Both the position numbers and the translations under genes were made by a program. The notes beneath the pieces were generated by a model. It was not told the origin of the DNA. It saw only the letters and a program-made list of their open reading frames with translations, and searched no databases. From Nitrososphaerales archaeon (GTDB taxonomy: Archaea > Thermoproteota > Nitrososphaeria > Nitrososphaerales > CADDZS01), in the NCBI GenBank assembly GCA_030037995.1, contig JASHPQ010000134.1, forward strand, positions 1 to 56,169: a stretch of 56,169 nt of DNA, in the 5' to 3' direction. Each line of letters starts with the position of its first letter. Within the stretch, counting starts at the first letter, position 1. This document shows, in pieces, positions 25,203-34,269 of the stretch.

Positions 25203-25574
25203 TCATCCGAAGAATTCTATCCAGATGCCGTTAGGATCCTTGAGATAGTAAACTCCTTTCACCCCATCTTTATCCACTGGAGCAAGCGCTGGTGTAACGC
25301 CACTTGAAACAAGTTTTTTGAAGGTTGAACCTGGATCTTGCACTCTGAAACCAATGTGATCTAATTCCTCTCCTAGCTTGTACCGAGTAGCGTAAGGAGA
25401 ATCTACCGGGTACCAATTTAATTCCAGTCGCTGATGCGATCGCGGGTCTTCCAGCAGTACCCACTTTCCACCGTGATGCATTGTGCCCTGTCTGATTTTC
25501 CTGAGGCCTAGGAGCTCTGTGTAGAAGGTTATGGACTGCTCCAGATTTTTGACTCTTATCCCAAAATATCTCAA
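25203..25574 (-). CDS. VOC-family (glyoxalase/dioxygenase fold) protein
   Basis: A 123-residue vicinal oxygen chelate protein with two beta-alpha-beta3 halves. The first half begins RYFGIRVKNLEQSITFYTEL, the second LGEELDHIGFRVQD and ends YYLKDPNGIWIEF, where the Glu is a usual metal ligand. The middle R-L-E-L-N-W-Y gives another. Shares clear similarity with the VOC protein at 52403. TTG start (55 bases from a TATA-rich region at 25645). Isomerase, lyase or resistance functions cannot be separated. Confidence 0.75.
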   Translation of the reverse strand: MRYFGIRVKNLEQSITFYTELLGLRKIRQGTMHHGGKWVLLEDPRSHQRLELNWYPVDSPYATRYKLGEELDHIGFRVQDPGSTFKKLVSSGVTPALAPVDKDGVKGVYYLKDPNGIWIEFFG

Positions 25575-25805
25575 AACCAGATTTTATTCACCGAAGTTGT
25601 TCCGTCGATTAGGTCTTTCAGTTCGGTAATTGTAAGAGTCAATATTAAATTTATGTGCTATACATGGATTTGCTCTATCCGCCGACGGAAATTAGCGCAA
25701 CTTTATGCGCCACTAAATGTCGGGCGGGGCCCAAGGTCTTCTTTCCAATCGTGAATTGTTAAAACGGGAGGGTTAGCTCTGGCTTTCTTGAGCAGTTAGC
25801 GGTTC

Positions 25806-26900
25806 ATGAAAAACAGCGGGAAAGTAAAGACGGCCGTTGTAGGTTTAGGCACTATTGGTTCGGTACACGCAGATTGGTACTCGCAAATACCAGAGTCAGA
25901 GTTGGTAGCAGTGTCCGACGTAAGGAAGGATGTGGTCAAGAGAGTAGCGTCGAAGTACGATGTGAAGGGTTACACGAATTACGAGGAGCTCATGGAGAAT
26001 AAAGAAGTAGAGGCAGTAACGGTGGCGACGCCGAACTTTCTCCACTTTCCCGTCGCCATGGCTGCTGCCAGATCCGGCAAACACGTTGCGGTCGAGAAAC
26101 CGCTTTGCCTTACCCTGGATCAAGCCGACCAGATGATCGGTGAGATAAAAAAGGCGGGCGTCGTTGATATGTACACCGAGAATCTCTGTTTTGCACCGTC
26201 CTACAGGTTAGCGAAGGAAATTGTCGACAAGGGAGGCCTCGGCAAGCTGTACCTGTGCAAGGCATACGAATCTGACGACATCGTGCTGGGTTCCGAGGGA
26301 GAAAAACAAATGATGCAATCCAGCTGGTACCTGGACCCGAGACAATCCGGCGGTGGGAAACTAATGAGCACGGGAGTCCACGCCATACAGTACATTAGAT
26401 TTATGCTCAACGGTGCCAAGGCCCTGAGGGTGCATGCCGAAATTATTGACAGTATAGGCGCAAAGAAACCTCCGAGAATGGAAGACATGGCTTTGGTCAC
26501 GATTAGATTCGAAAATGACAGGGTCGGAGAAGTCCACACCGGTTACTACATGACTGGCGGCAGCGACGATAGGGCAGAGCTTTACGGCGACCGAGGGACG
26601 ATTTTCCTAGATCTCTATCGACGAAACGAGATCAAAGTGCACAGCCACGTTGGCTACGGCGCCATCGGTCAATCCATGTTTCAACCGAGCGAGGGCGCGG
26701 ACAGGGGGTGGTCTTTTCCGATTCCCGATGAAAGATACGATCTGGGATACTACCACGAGCAACGACACTTCCTTCAGTGCATCCTCGAAGGAAAGAGGCC
26801 AATGGTCAACTTTGACGATGGAAGGGCCACGCTAGAGATAATTCTCGCAGCATACCAATCCCACGATACCAGCGAGACAGTGAGGCTTCCCTTGAAGTGA
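25806..26900 (+). CDS. Gfo/Idh/MocA-family oxidoreductase
   Basis: NAD(P)-dependent sugar or polyol dehydrogenase of 364 residues. The N-terminal Rossmann domain starts KTAVVGLGTIGSVHADWY; VATPNFLHFPVAMAA and the conserved VEKPLCLT (with the catalytic-region Lys) follow. The C-terminal domain holds GGGKLMSTGVHAIQYIRFML, with the usual G-V-H-x-x-D/Q segment. ATG start, with a TATA-like ATTGTTAAAAC 45-50 bases upstream. Convergent with an MFS transporter. Likely acts on an inositol, hexose or uronic acid. Confidence 0.87.
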   Translation: MKNSGKVKTAVVGLGTIGSVHADWYSQIPESELVAVSDVRKDVVKRVASKYDVKGYTNYEELMENKEVEAVTVATPNFLHFPVAMAAARSGKHVAVEKPLCLTLDQADQMIGEIKKAGVVDMYTENLCFAPSYRLAKEIVDKGGLGKLYLCKAYESDDIVLGSEGEKQMMQSSWYLDPRQSGGGKLMSTGVHAIQYIRFMLNGAKALRVHAEIIDSIGAKKPPRMEDMALVTIRFENDRVGEVHTGYYMTGGSDDRAELYGDRGTIFLDLYRRNEIKVHSHVGYGAIGQSMFQPSEGADRGWSFPIPDERYDLGYYHEQRHFLQCILEGKRPMVNFDDGRATLEIILAAYQSHDTSETVRLPLK

Positions 26901-26925
26901 TCACGACAAAACCACTGCAAACTGT

Positions 26926-28104
26926 TCAAGGATTAGGCTCTGTCCTCAGCATGTTTGCGAGGAGGGGCGCAAAGAATCCCGTCGAAATCAGTCCGGAAAA
27001 AATCCACGCTGGAACGTATCCGAATGAAACAACAGCGTACGAGAAGAAGATCGGCCCAAAGAAGCTTCCGAAAAGGGAGAGCGTGATCACCCAGCTCACT
27101 CCCAACACCTCATATTCCAGTTCGTGCTTTTCTGATAACTTTCTCGATGCCGCGATGCACACGATAAATCCTGCCGAGCTAAAATAGCCCACGATCAAGG
27201 TCGACAAGACAGATCCGCTCAGGGTGTTGAGGGCACTAGTCGCGAGGCCGACTGCGGACAGAACCCCCAGCACCAGCATCAGTGATTTCGTTCTCGTAGT
27301 ACGATCAAAGATTCGGCCGAAGAAGGCCGAGGACGCCACTCCCGCGGCAGGAAGGACACTTCCGACGATTCCCGCAAATAACGTACTTTCCTTCAATCCG
27401 GATGAGACGTAGTACACCATAAAATTCCCCACAAGAGCGCTCGCAAACTCTAAACCAAGAAGGGAAAACCCTACAATGAGAAGCCAGTGGTCCAAGAGAA
27501 CGTTTCTTACTTTTACGCCTTGGATCCTAAAGTCCTCCCTCATTTTCTCCTTCGGCAGAATTGCAAAGAACGCCAGCCCCACGACTAATCCCGCTACCGC
27601 ATTGAGCTCGAGCGTAGGACGCCACCCTAGAGTCGAAGCCAGCAACACATCGCCGATGTACGCAAAGATCCCTCCGACGAGGGAAAAAGAGTCGTAGACG
27701 CCTACTCCAAAACCCTCACTCCCATGAGGATAGTAACTTGCAACTAGACTGACACCGGGAGTAAACATCAGGGCCAGTCCCGCACCTATCAAAAATCTCA
27801 GTAATACTAGTGCCACGGGATCGGACTCGAGCGCAGTGACCAAAGTCGCGAGGGTCGACAGTCCGGTACCGAGGAGGATCGTGCTCTTCGGGCCGATCCT
27901 CATTGAGAGCAATCCGGACAAGATCTGCATCAGACCCACTCCAGCGAGAAAGCCTGCAGACATTAATCCCAGGACGGAAATGCCGAGCTTTAGGTCAGAA
28001 GCGATGAACGGATAAATTGCAGAGTTGTTAAACCAGAAAATTCCGGAAACAAGACTGGTTAAAAACAACAGCGAGGTGGCTGAACGGTTGGTTACTCGTT
28101 TCAA
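26926..28104 (-). CDS. MFS transporter, 12 membrane helices
   Basis: Major facilitator of 392 residues. The first helices contain WFNNSAIYPFIASDLKLG, the loop between helices 2 and 3 is LLSMRIGPKST (a reduced form of motif A), and RFLIGAGLALMFTPGVSLVA is the fourth helix region. TTG start. It lies convergent to the Gfo/Idh/MocA gene (25-base gap). Substrate unknown; nearest recognisable relatives are cyanate/glucarate-type carriers. Confidence 0.82.
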   Translation of the reverse strand: MKRVTNRSATSLLFLTSLVSGIFWFNNSAIYPFIASDLKLGISVLGLMSAGFLAGVGLMQILSGLLSMRIGPKSTILLGTGLSTLATLVTALESDPVALVLLRFLIGAGLALMFTPGVSLVASYYPHGSEGFGVGVYDSFSLVGGIFAYIGDVLLASTLGWRPTLELNAVAGLVVGLAFFAILPKEKMREDFRIQGVKVRNVLLDHWLLIVGFSLLGLEFASALVGNFMVYYVSSGLKESTLFAGIVGSVLPAAGVASSAFFGRIFDRTTRTKSLMLVLGVLSAVGLATSALNTLSGSVLSTLIVGYFSSAGFIVCIAASRKLSEKHELEYEVLGVSWVITLSLFGSFFGPIFFSYAVVSFGYVPAWIFSGLISTGFFAPLLANMLRTEPNP

Positions 28105-28118
28105 AGCGGAGAGTTTTT

Positions 28119-28912
28119 CTACGGCAAACTAACCAGCAAGCAGTAAAAGTGTATCTCGGGGGCGATTCTTGCTTCGCTAGGCGAAGTACCTGAAAGATGA
28201 CTTTGTGTTAATCCGATTTTCTTTAGAAATTCAGAGTACCTTGGGTCGGAGCGGATGTTATCGAAGTAAAAGTCGGATTTGATGGTCCTTATCAAGCCAG
28301 ACTGCTCCCCTCGTAAGCGGTTTCCAGCCACTCAAACGCACTGTCAATCTTCCCAAGCGCAGAATAGATAGCCGCGATGGCGCCTCCCGAGCTGTGATTT
28401 TGTGTTTCTGGCTCGAGCAGTTCTGATAGGATCTTCCTTCCCTTATCGACCCTGCCCGCTATAACATAGGTATAGGCGAGGTCGTTCTTGACGAGCGGGC
28501 CATTCCTATCCCGCCTGACCGAAGCCTCCATTATGGGAATCCCCACAAAGCTGCCCTTTCGAACATAGGCGAGCCCAGGTTTGTAGCGTCCACATTGGCG
28601 TCTAGCTTCGAGGCTTTGGACAGGAGTTCTATTGCTTCATCGTATCGTCCAGCATAAAGAAATATTGTCCCGACATCGAGAAGATTGCTTGCTTAAGCGG
28701 ATCTAGCTCGAAGGCTCGCCTCGCTTGCTTTATTCTCTCCTCAGTCTTGCCCAGCTGGAAGTGTAGTATTGAAGCAAAGATCGGATCTCTTAATTCCTGA
28801 GAAAAACCAATTATACCCTCTTCGCATGTCTCCATCTTCAACAACGGAGAGGCGGAACAATCTGAGTGTCTATTGAACGAATTTATCGGCACAAAGTCGA
28901 GATGATTCTTGA
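28119..28912 (-). pseudogene. TPR-repeat protein (C-terminal part, cyclase-associated type), frameshifted
   Basis: Three frames on the minus strand join into one tetratricopeptide protein. Segment one gives EERIKQARRAFELDPLKQAI and GQYFF; segment two gives AGRYDEAIELLSKASKLDAN; segment three gives AYVRKG through AAIYSALGKIDSAFEWLETA; segment four gives IRTIKSDFYFDNIRSDPRYS and EFLKKIGL. The last part is the standard ending of the TPR region of TolB/adenylate-cyclase-type proteins. Each break can be mended by one base in a homopolymer (TTT near 28658, GGG near 28584, GGGG near 28318). The N-terminal effector part is missing, so the gene is probably truncated as well. A perfect stem (28172-28186) lies within its 3' end. 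Confidence 0.65.
28172..28186. repeat. hairpin
   Basis: CTTCGC-TAG-GCGAAG, six-base perfect stem with a three-base loop, near the 3' end of the TPR pseudogene. Function unknown. Confidence 0.35.
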
Positions 28913-29920
28913 ATGATGAGACTCATTCAGTTTCTAGACCTTGACGGCTCGAGAAAAGTGGCGCGAGTTATCGAACACGAGAATAGATTGCGATTGGTGG
29001 AAAACACGAGATCGATCTATGACTTGGCAATGCACGCCATTCGAACGAACTTGAGTCTTGAGACTGTCGTCACACAAAGGGAAAGTCGTGATGTGACACT
29101 TGATTATGACAAAATTGTCTTAGGCAATCGGCTCCTGCAGCCACTAGACCATCCCACGGACCCTGCTCATTGTCTTGTCACGGGAACGGGCTTGGATCAT
29201 CTTGGTAGCGCCCTAGCCAGAGATGCCATGCATATGACAGCTGAAAAGGAAAAGACGATGTCTGACTCTATGAAGATGTTCAAGCTAGGAGTAGAGGGGG
29301 GCAAACCCAGGTTAGGAGAGGTCGGATCTCAGCCAGAGTGGTTTTACAAGGGTGACGGAAGCTCGGTTATCCCTCCGGAACATCCGCTCAATCTTCCAAG
29401 CTACGCACTAGACGGAGGCGAGGAAGCGGAGATCGTGGGACTGTACGTGATTTCAGAAGCTGGCGATCCGTTTCGAGTAGGTTTTGCCCTTGGGAACGAA
29501 TACTCCGATCACGTTATGGAAAAACAAAATTATCTCTATCTTGCACATTCGAAGCTGCGAGACTGCTCAATTGGGCCCGAGGTTCTCGTCGGCCGTCTTC
29601 CGGATTCCGTTATTGGAACTGTCCGCCTGATACGCAGCGACGAAACAATATGGTCAAGCAAGTTTTTGACAGGTGAGGCTAATATGACCCATAGTATTTC
29701 AAATATCGAGTACCATCATTTCAAATACGAAAGATTTAGGCGGCCAGGCGATGTTCACTGTCATTTCTTCGGGGCCTCTGTTCTCAGCTTCTCTGCTGGA
29801 GTCGTCGCCCAATCTGGTGATGTGTTCGAGATTTCGGCACCGGAGTTCGGGCGTCCGTTGCGAAATCCTCTTGAAAGTAGAAAAACGAATAGCACAAAAG
29901 TGGTTATCAAATCTCTCTAG
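28913..29920 (+). CDS. AraD1/GguC-type fumarylacetoacetate hydrolase family protein
   Basis: A 335-residue protein of the FAH superfamily, AraD1 (GguC) branch found in sugar-acid operons. Visible signatures: DHPTDPAHCLVTGTGLDHLG (79-98), DSMKMFKLG, QPEWFYKGDGS, the metal-binding DGGEEAEI (167-174) with Glu171 and Glu173, and ALGNEYSDHVMEKQNYLYLA. Members are linked to dehydration or cleavage of 2-keto-3-deoxy sugar acids; a role as the 2,4-diketo-3-deoxy acid hydrolase, giving pyruvate and lactate or glycolate, is inference. ATG start, divergent from the TPR pseudogene. Confidence 0.84.
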   Translation: MMRLIQFLDLDGSRKVARVIEHENRLRLVENTRSIYDLAMHAIRTNLSLETVVTQRESRDVTLDYDKIVLGNRLLQPLDHPTDPAHCLVTGTGLDHLGSALARDAMHMTAEKEKTMSDSMKMFKLGVEGGKPRLGEVGSQPEWFYKGDGSSVIPPEHPLNLPSYALDGGEEAEIVGLYVISEAGDPFRVGFALGNEYSDHVMEKQNYLYLAHSKLRDCSIGPEVLVGRLPDSVIGTVRLIRSDETIWSSKFLTGEANMTHSISNIEYHHFKYERFRRPGDVHCHFFGASVLSFSAGVVAQSGDVFEISAPEFGRPLRNPLESRKTNSTKVVIKSL

Positions 29921-30022
29921 AGTGAAGCTTATGGGTGTGAGTTGACATGAGTCCGACGTTGGTCTGCAAATAAGTCCTACAATGCTTATTATCGCAATGC
30001 TCATGGGACAAATATCATTCGC

Positions 30023-31774
30023 ATGTCAGAGTCCTGGCCTGGGGGTAGCAAAAGTTGCGAAGTATTGGTAGATCGTAACGTACAAATCAAAATGCGCGAT
30101 GGAGTCATAACCAAAGCCGATGTCTACAGACCACGGGCCGTAGGACGTTATCCTATTTTGCTAGTCAGGACGCCCTACGACAAGGGGCAGCTCAACAATC
30201 CGACCATGCTGAGGCCGCTAAGAGCTGTAGATCGAGGATACGGAGTTGTCGTCCAAGATGTGAGAGGAAGATTTGCCTCGGAAGGCAAGTTTGATCCATT
30301 TCATCAGGAGTTCAATGATGGATACGATAGCGTGGAATGGTGCGCATCCCAGTCTTGGTCGGATGGCAAAGTGGGAATGTATGGCGGATCTTACGTCGGA
30401 GCAACGCAGTGGCTTGCTGCCGCCTCTGTTCCGCCGCATTTGAAGTGCATCGTGCCATTCATTACTGCGTCAAACTACTACGAGGAGTGGTTTTACAGAG
30501 GAGGAGCTCTGCAGCTTTCTTTCGTGGAGTATTGGTGCCTTGCAGACTTTTGTTCGACCGACTTGGCTCGCAACGGCAGGGACGAGGAAGCTGAAAGAAT
30601 GCTCGGGGTAATGGACAGAATGAATGAAGCCTTCAATTTCCTTCCAGTTAAGGAGATACCATATTTCAGGGGGAATGCGGACTTTTTCTACGATTGGGTG
30701 AGCCACCCGGAGCAAGACGAGTACTGGGAGAATTTCAATTTGGAGAACTATCACGACAAAATCGAGGTTCCCTCATTCAACCTAGGGGGGTGGTACGACA
30801 TTTTCCTACAAGGTACTATAAGCAATTTTCAAAGAATGAGAAGTTTAGGCAAGACGAAAGAGAGCAGGGAACAGAAATTGTTGATAGGTCCCTGGATGCA
30901 CGCGGGTAGGGCGCCTTGGATGGACAAGTTGGTTGGTGAGGTGGACTTCGGGCACAAGGCTTCGTTTGAAAACGCTGATGTCGAAGGAATGATGCTCGAT
31001 TTTTACGACATGTGGATCAAGGGGATTTCTCCAAAGAAAGATTTGCCCGCAGTCAGGATCTTCGTGATGGGAGAGAACGTTTGGCGGGACGAAAAGGAGT
31101 GGCCTCTGGCCAGAACTAGATTTACCGATTATTATTTCCACAGCGGAGGCTCCGCGAACTCCCTCAACGGGGATGGCGTCTTGGATGAAACTTTGCCAGG
31201 CGATGAGAGAGCTGACAGGTATGTGTACGATCCCCTTGACCCTACGCCGACGATTGGCGGAGCATTGTGTTGCGATGCGACCTATAACCCAGCCGGTCCT
31301 TATGATCAAACGCCAGTTGAGAAGCGCAAAGATGTTTTAGTTTACAGCACTCCGCCACTCGAAGGAAGCTTGGAGGTTACTGGTCCGGTAGCTATGAAAC
31401 TCTTTTCCTCCACTTCCGCAGAGGATACGGATTTTACGGCAAAGCTAGTAGATGTTTGGCCGTGTGGGTTTGCCCAGACGCTCACGCAAGGAATTATTAG
31501 GGCACGCTATCGGAAGTCCAGGAAGAAGGCAGAGTTCGTAGAACCTGGACAGATTTACGAATATAATATTGACATCTGGTCGACCAGCAATCTGTTCAGG
31601 TCTAACCATCGAATACGAGTCGAAGTATCAAGCAGTAATTTTCCACACTTCAATAGGAATATGAATACGACCAAGCCCGTGCTGGAAGAAGGCACGCCAC
31701 TCGTAGCTGTGCAACATGTCTTTCACGACCGAGCTCACCCATCGTGTATCATACTTCCTGTTATTCCGAGATAG
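30023..31774 (+). CDS. CocE/NonD-family serine hydrolase (peptidase S15-like)
   Basis: An alpha/beta hydrolase of 583 residues with the X-Pro dipeptidyl-peptidase/cocaine esterase layout. The nucleophile elbow is GMYGGSYVGATQW with Ser123; the oxyanion Tyr probably lies in VRTPYDKG (48-55). VVQDVRGRFASEGKFDPF (76-93) is family-typical. The C-terminal jelly-roll domain starts near residue 425 with LEGSLEVTGPVAMKLF. ATG start, no signal peptide, so cytoplasmic. Same direction as the genes on both sides, 100 and 80 bases away. Cleaves an ester, amide or glutaryl-type bond; substrate unknown. Confidence 0.86.
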   Translation: MSESWPGGSKSCEVLVDRNVQIKMRDGVITKADVYRPRAVGRYPILLVRTPYDKGQLNNPTMLRPLRAVDRGYGVVVQDVRGRFASEGKFDPFHQEFNDGYDSVEWCASQSWSDGKVGMYGGSYVGATQWLAAASVPPHLKCIVPFITASNYYEEWFYRGGALQLSFVEYWCLADFCSTDLARNGRDEEAERMLGVMDRMNEAFNFLPVKEIPYFRGNADFFYDWVSHPEQDEYWENFNLENYHDKIEVPSFNLGGWYDIFLQGTISNFQRMRSLGKTKESREQKLLIGPWMHAGRAPWMDKLVGEVDFGHKASFENADVEGMMLDFYDMWIKGISPKKDLPAVRIFVMGENVWRDEKEWPLARTRFTDYYFHSGGSANSLNGDGVLDETLPGDERADRYVYDPLDPTPTIGGALCCDATYNPAGPYDQTPVEKRKDVLVYSTPPLEGSLEVTGPVAMKLFSSTSAEDTDFTAKLVDVWPCGFAQTLTQGIIRARYRKSRKKAEFVEPGQIYEYNIDIWSTSNLFRSNHRIRVEVSSSNFPHFNRNMNTTKPVLEEGTPLVAVQHVFHDRAHPSCIILPVIPR

Positions 31775-31816
31775 CGTGTCGTACGGTTGTCTTTAATTGA
31801 TGGCGTACTAACCCTA

Positions 31817-31827
31817 CTTCTTTTTTA
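31817..31827 (+). terminator. T-rich tract after CocE hydrolase
   Basis: TTCTTTTTTAG between the hydrolase and the next gene; possible archaeal terminator. The following TGATAAAAAATC (31832-31843) may be the next promoter. Confidence 0.35.
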
Positions 31828-31854
31828 GCGACTGATAAAAAATCTGGACAAAAC

Positions 31855-33021
31855 ATGCACATCAAAAGCATAGAGTCATTCGTTGTCCATTCTCAGGACA
31901 CGACGACGAAAGAGATTCACGAACAGCGCAATGTCGGCGGTCATTCTGGATATTTTGTTCTGGTTCACATCAAAACAGAGGAAGGAATTGATGGATGGGG
32001 AGAATGCTCGACGGGCAGCGACTATGGTGAGGGAGCCTTTGCCGCAAAGGAGATCATTGACAGAGCGTACTCTCATAGAATTATGGGAAAGGATCCTCGG
32101 GAATTCAAGAAGCTTTGGGATATCCTCTACGCCTCCACTGAAAAGTACGGGCAGCATGACATCGGGGTGCTCGCCTTGAGTGGCGTGGACACGGCGCTGG
32201 TCGACATTTCATCAAAAGAATATGGGGTCCCGGCATGCGTTTTGCTCGGTGGTTGCGTCAGCAACGAAATTCCTCTCTATGCTAGCTTACTTTTTGACAT
32301 GGATGATCCCGGCGGGACTGCCAACAAAGGAAAAAGGTACGTTGGCGATCACTATACCGGAGTAAAGTTCGGCTGGGGCATGATTCCAGAAAAACCATTT
32401 GGGAAGGATTTCAACAAAGACGAAGAGATAGTTAGGACGATCCGCGAAACTCTGGGATACGAAATCAAGTTGATGGTCGATATTGGAAGATACGTCAACA
32501 TGTCCTCCTCCCAGGCCCTGCAGCTGGCCAAGAGAATTTCAAAGTACGACATTACGTGGCTGGAAGAACCTCTCCCGCGTGACGATGTCGAAGGCTACAG
32601 CTCGCTCACCGAAATGTCTCCGATCCCCATAGCGGCCGGCGAAGGTTACAGGGGGATCCAGGATTTCAAGCGTGCAATCATTAACCGGGAAGTCGATCTC
32701 CTCCAGCCGGACGTCGGCAAAGCTGGAGGTCTGTCACACACGAAGACCATCATCGAGCTCGCGCACTCCTTCAACAAGAGCTGGGTACCTCACAACTGGA
32801 GCACTGCAATCAATACCGCCGCAACAATCCAGCTCGTCGCATCAGCTCCCGATGGGTACCTCATGGAGTACAAGCAGGAATCAAATCCCCTAATCCAGAA
32901 GCTTGTAAAAGGATCCGGCGAAACATTCAAGATTCGTGAAGGAAGAATTCAGGTTCCGAAAGGCCCCGGGCTGGGCATAGAAATCGATGAAGACGTGGTG
33001 GACGAATTCAACGTGACCTGA
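31855..33021 (+). CDS. mandelate racemase/muconate lactonizing enzyme family protein (KxG variant, second copy)
   Basis: Enolase-superfamily enzyme of 388 residues, close paralogue of the gene at 7456. It shares GVKFGWGM with Lys171 and Gly173, VDIGRYVN with Asp209, TWLEEPLPRDDVEGY with Glu237, Glu263 (AAGEGY), LQPDVGKAGG with Asp286 and the base His313 (VPHNWS). ATG start. Next to it, convergent, is the second hydroxyacid dehydrogenase, repeating the pairing of enzyme families seen near 2700-8600. Likely a sugar-acid dehydratase. Confidence 0.85.
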   Translation: MHIKSIESFVVHSQDTTTKEIHEQRNVGGHSGYFVLVHIKTEEGIDGWGECSTGSDYGEGAFAAKEIIDRAYSHRIMGKDPREFKKLWDILYASTEKYGQHDIGVLALSGVDTALVDISSKEYGVPACVLLGGCVSNEIPLYASLLFDMDDPGGTANKGKRYVGDHYTGVKFGWGMIPEKPFGKDFNKDEEIVRTIRETLGYEIKLMVDIGRYVNMSSSQALQLAKRISKYDITWLEEPLPRDDVEGYSSLTEMSPIPIAAGEGYRGIQDFKRAIINREVDLLQPDVGKAGGLSHTKTIIELAHSFNKSWVPHNWSTAINTAATIQLVASAPDGYLMEYKQESNPLIQKLVKGSGETFKIREGRIQVPKGPGLGIEIDEDVVDEFNVT

Positions 33022-33133
33022 GCTTTTTCGTTAATTGAGAGCGGTCGAGGATCACCCAAGTAAAGGAGTGAATGAGGGACAAGATACTGACAAGGCTTTA
33101 CTCTTTTTCATTTCTAGTTATCTGAGACAGGCA

Positions 33134-34093
33134 TTAGAACCAGTTTTTCTTGTCCATTACATTCAGGAGCTCCTCACCGCGACTGAATCTCCTGCAGTTT
33201 TCCAGAAGAATTCTAGTCCGCCGTTCCGGAACATGCGGGGAGTCCGGATTAGCTGCCACGTGTGGAGTGATTATGACATTGGGATTGGACCACAACCGAC
33301 TGTTCGGAGGCAATGGTTCTTCCTCGAACACGTCCAGCCCGGCTCCGGCAAGCTTCCTTCCTTCCAGAGCCTCGACCAGATCGTTCAGGACCACCACGGC
33401 ACCGCGGCCAACATTGACGAGGTAAGCTGTTTCTTTCATTAAATTCAATCTCCTGGAATTAATCATCCGCTGCGTTTGCGGTGTCTCTGGAGTGGTGATG
33501 ATCACGAAATCGGCCGGAGGAAGCACTTTCTCTAGAGAATCCACAGAATAGAGCTCGTCAAAGGATTCTGGTTTCTCGGTCACCCTAGGATCTACGCCAA
33601 TGACTTTCATTCCAAACGCTTTGCACAACCGTCCCGTCTCCGCTCCGATACCTCCGACCCCAATAATCAGCGCAGATGTCTCTGGAAGGTACACTGGATA
33701 CGGTAACTGTTTCCATTCCGTTCCGGCTTGTTGGAGACTGTACCTGTGGAGATTGCGCGAAAAGGCCAGGACAAAAGACATCGCGTGCGCCGCGACGTGT
33801 TCATTGAAGATCCCCCGAAAGTTCGTAACCACGACGTCGCTCTGCACGAGTTCGTCGTACCAGAACGAGCGAGCCGGGCCAGCCGCATAGCACTGGATCC
33901 ACTTTAATTTTTTCGCGCGCCTGAATAATTCTGGAGGCACAAAACCATAAGCGCAGGTGGCATCGTCCATGTAGTCGCCTACCTCATCCGGGCTCGCGAA
34001 GGTCCTCACTTCAGCACCAGGTACAGCCTCACGAATTTGGTCGTCCCAGCCTTCCATGACATCGGGAGGCAGGAGTGCCATTTTCAATTTCAT
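33134..34093 (-). CDS. D-isomer-specific 2-hydroxyacid dehydrogenase (second copy)
   Basis: Paralogue of the gene at 2717, with the same length and ending. GVGGIGAETGRLCKAFGMKV is the Rossmann motif (from about 145), catalytic Arg near 230 (NVGRGA), Glu near 259 (DVFEEEP) and His near 278 (TPHVA). I chose the ATG at 34093 (MKLKMALLPP); a TTG at 34108 would add five residues. Reduces a 2-keto acid or oxidises a D-2-hydroxy acid. Convergent with the enolase-superfamily gene. Confidence 0.88.
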   Translation of the reverse strand: MKLKMALLPPDVMEGWDDQIREAVPGAEVRTFASPDEVGDYMDDATCAYGFVPPELFRRAKKLKWIQCYAAGPARSFWYDELVQSDVVVTNFRGIFNEHVAAHAMSFVLAFSRNLHRYSLQQAGTEWKQLPYPVYLPETSALIIGVGGIGAETGRLCKAFGMKVIGVDPRVTEKPESFDELYSVDSLEKVLPPADFVIITTPETPQTQRMINSRRLNLMKETAYLVNVGRGAVVVLNDLVEALEGRKLAGAGLDVFEEEPLPPNSRLWSNPNVIITPHVAANPDSPHVPERRTRILLENCRRFSRGEELLNVMDKKNWF

Positions 34094-34269
34094 TTTGTTG
34101 TCAGGCAACGGGGTGTCACCTGCGCTCCTTCAATGTTTACGTAGGTTCGATCCTCCTCCAGCGGAGCGTTTGTCAAGTTTTCTGGGCCTTGAGACCGACA
34201 TGAATTAACCAGCGTGATTTTTGCCTCAGTCATCTCCAACTCAGGCGCCCATAGAGAAAAGTCTGTCTT

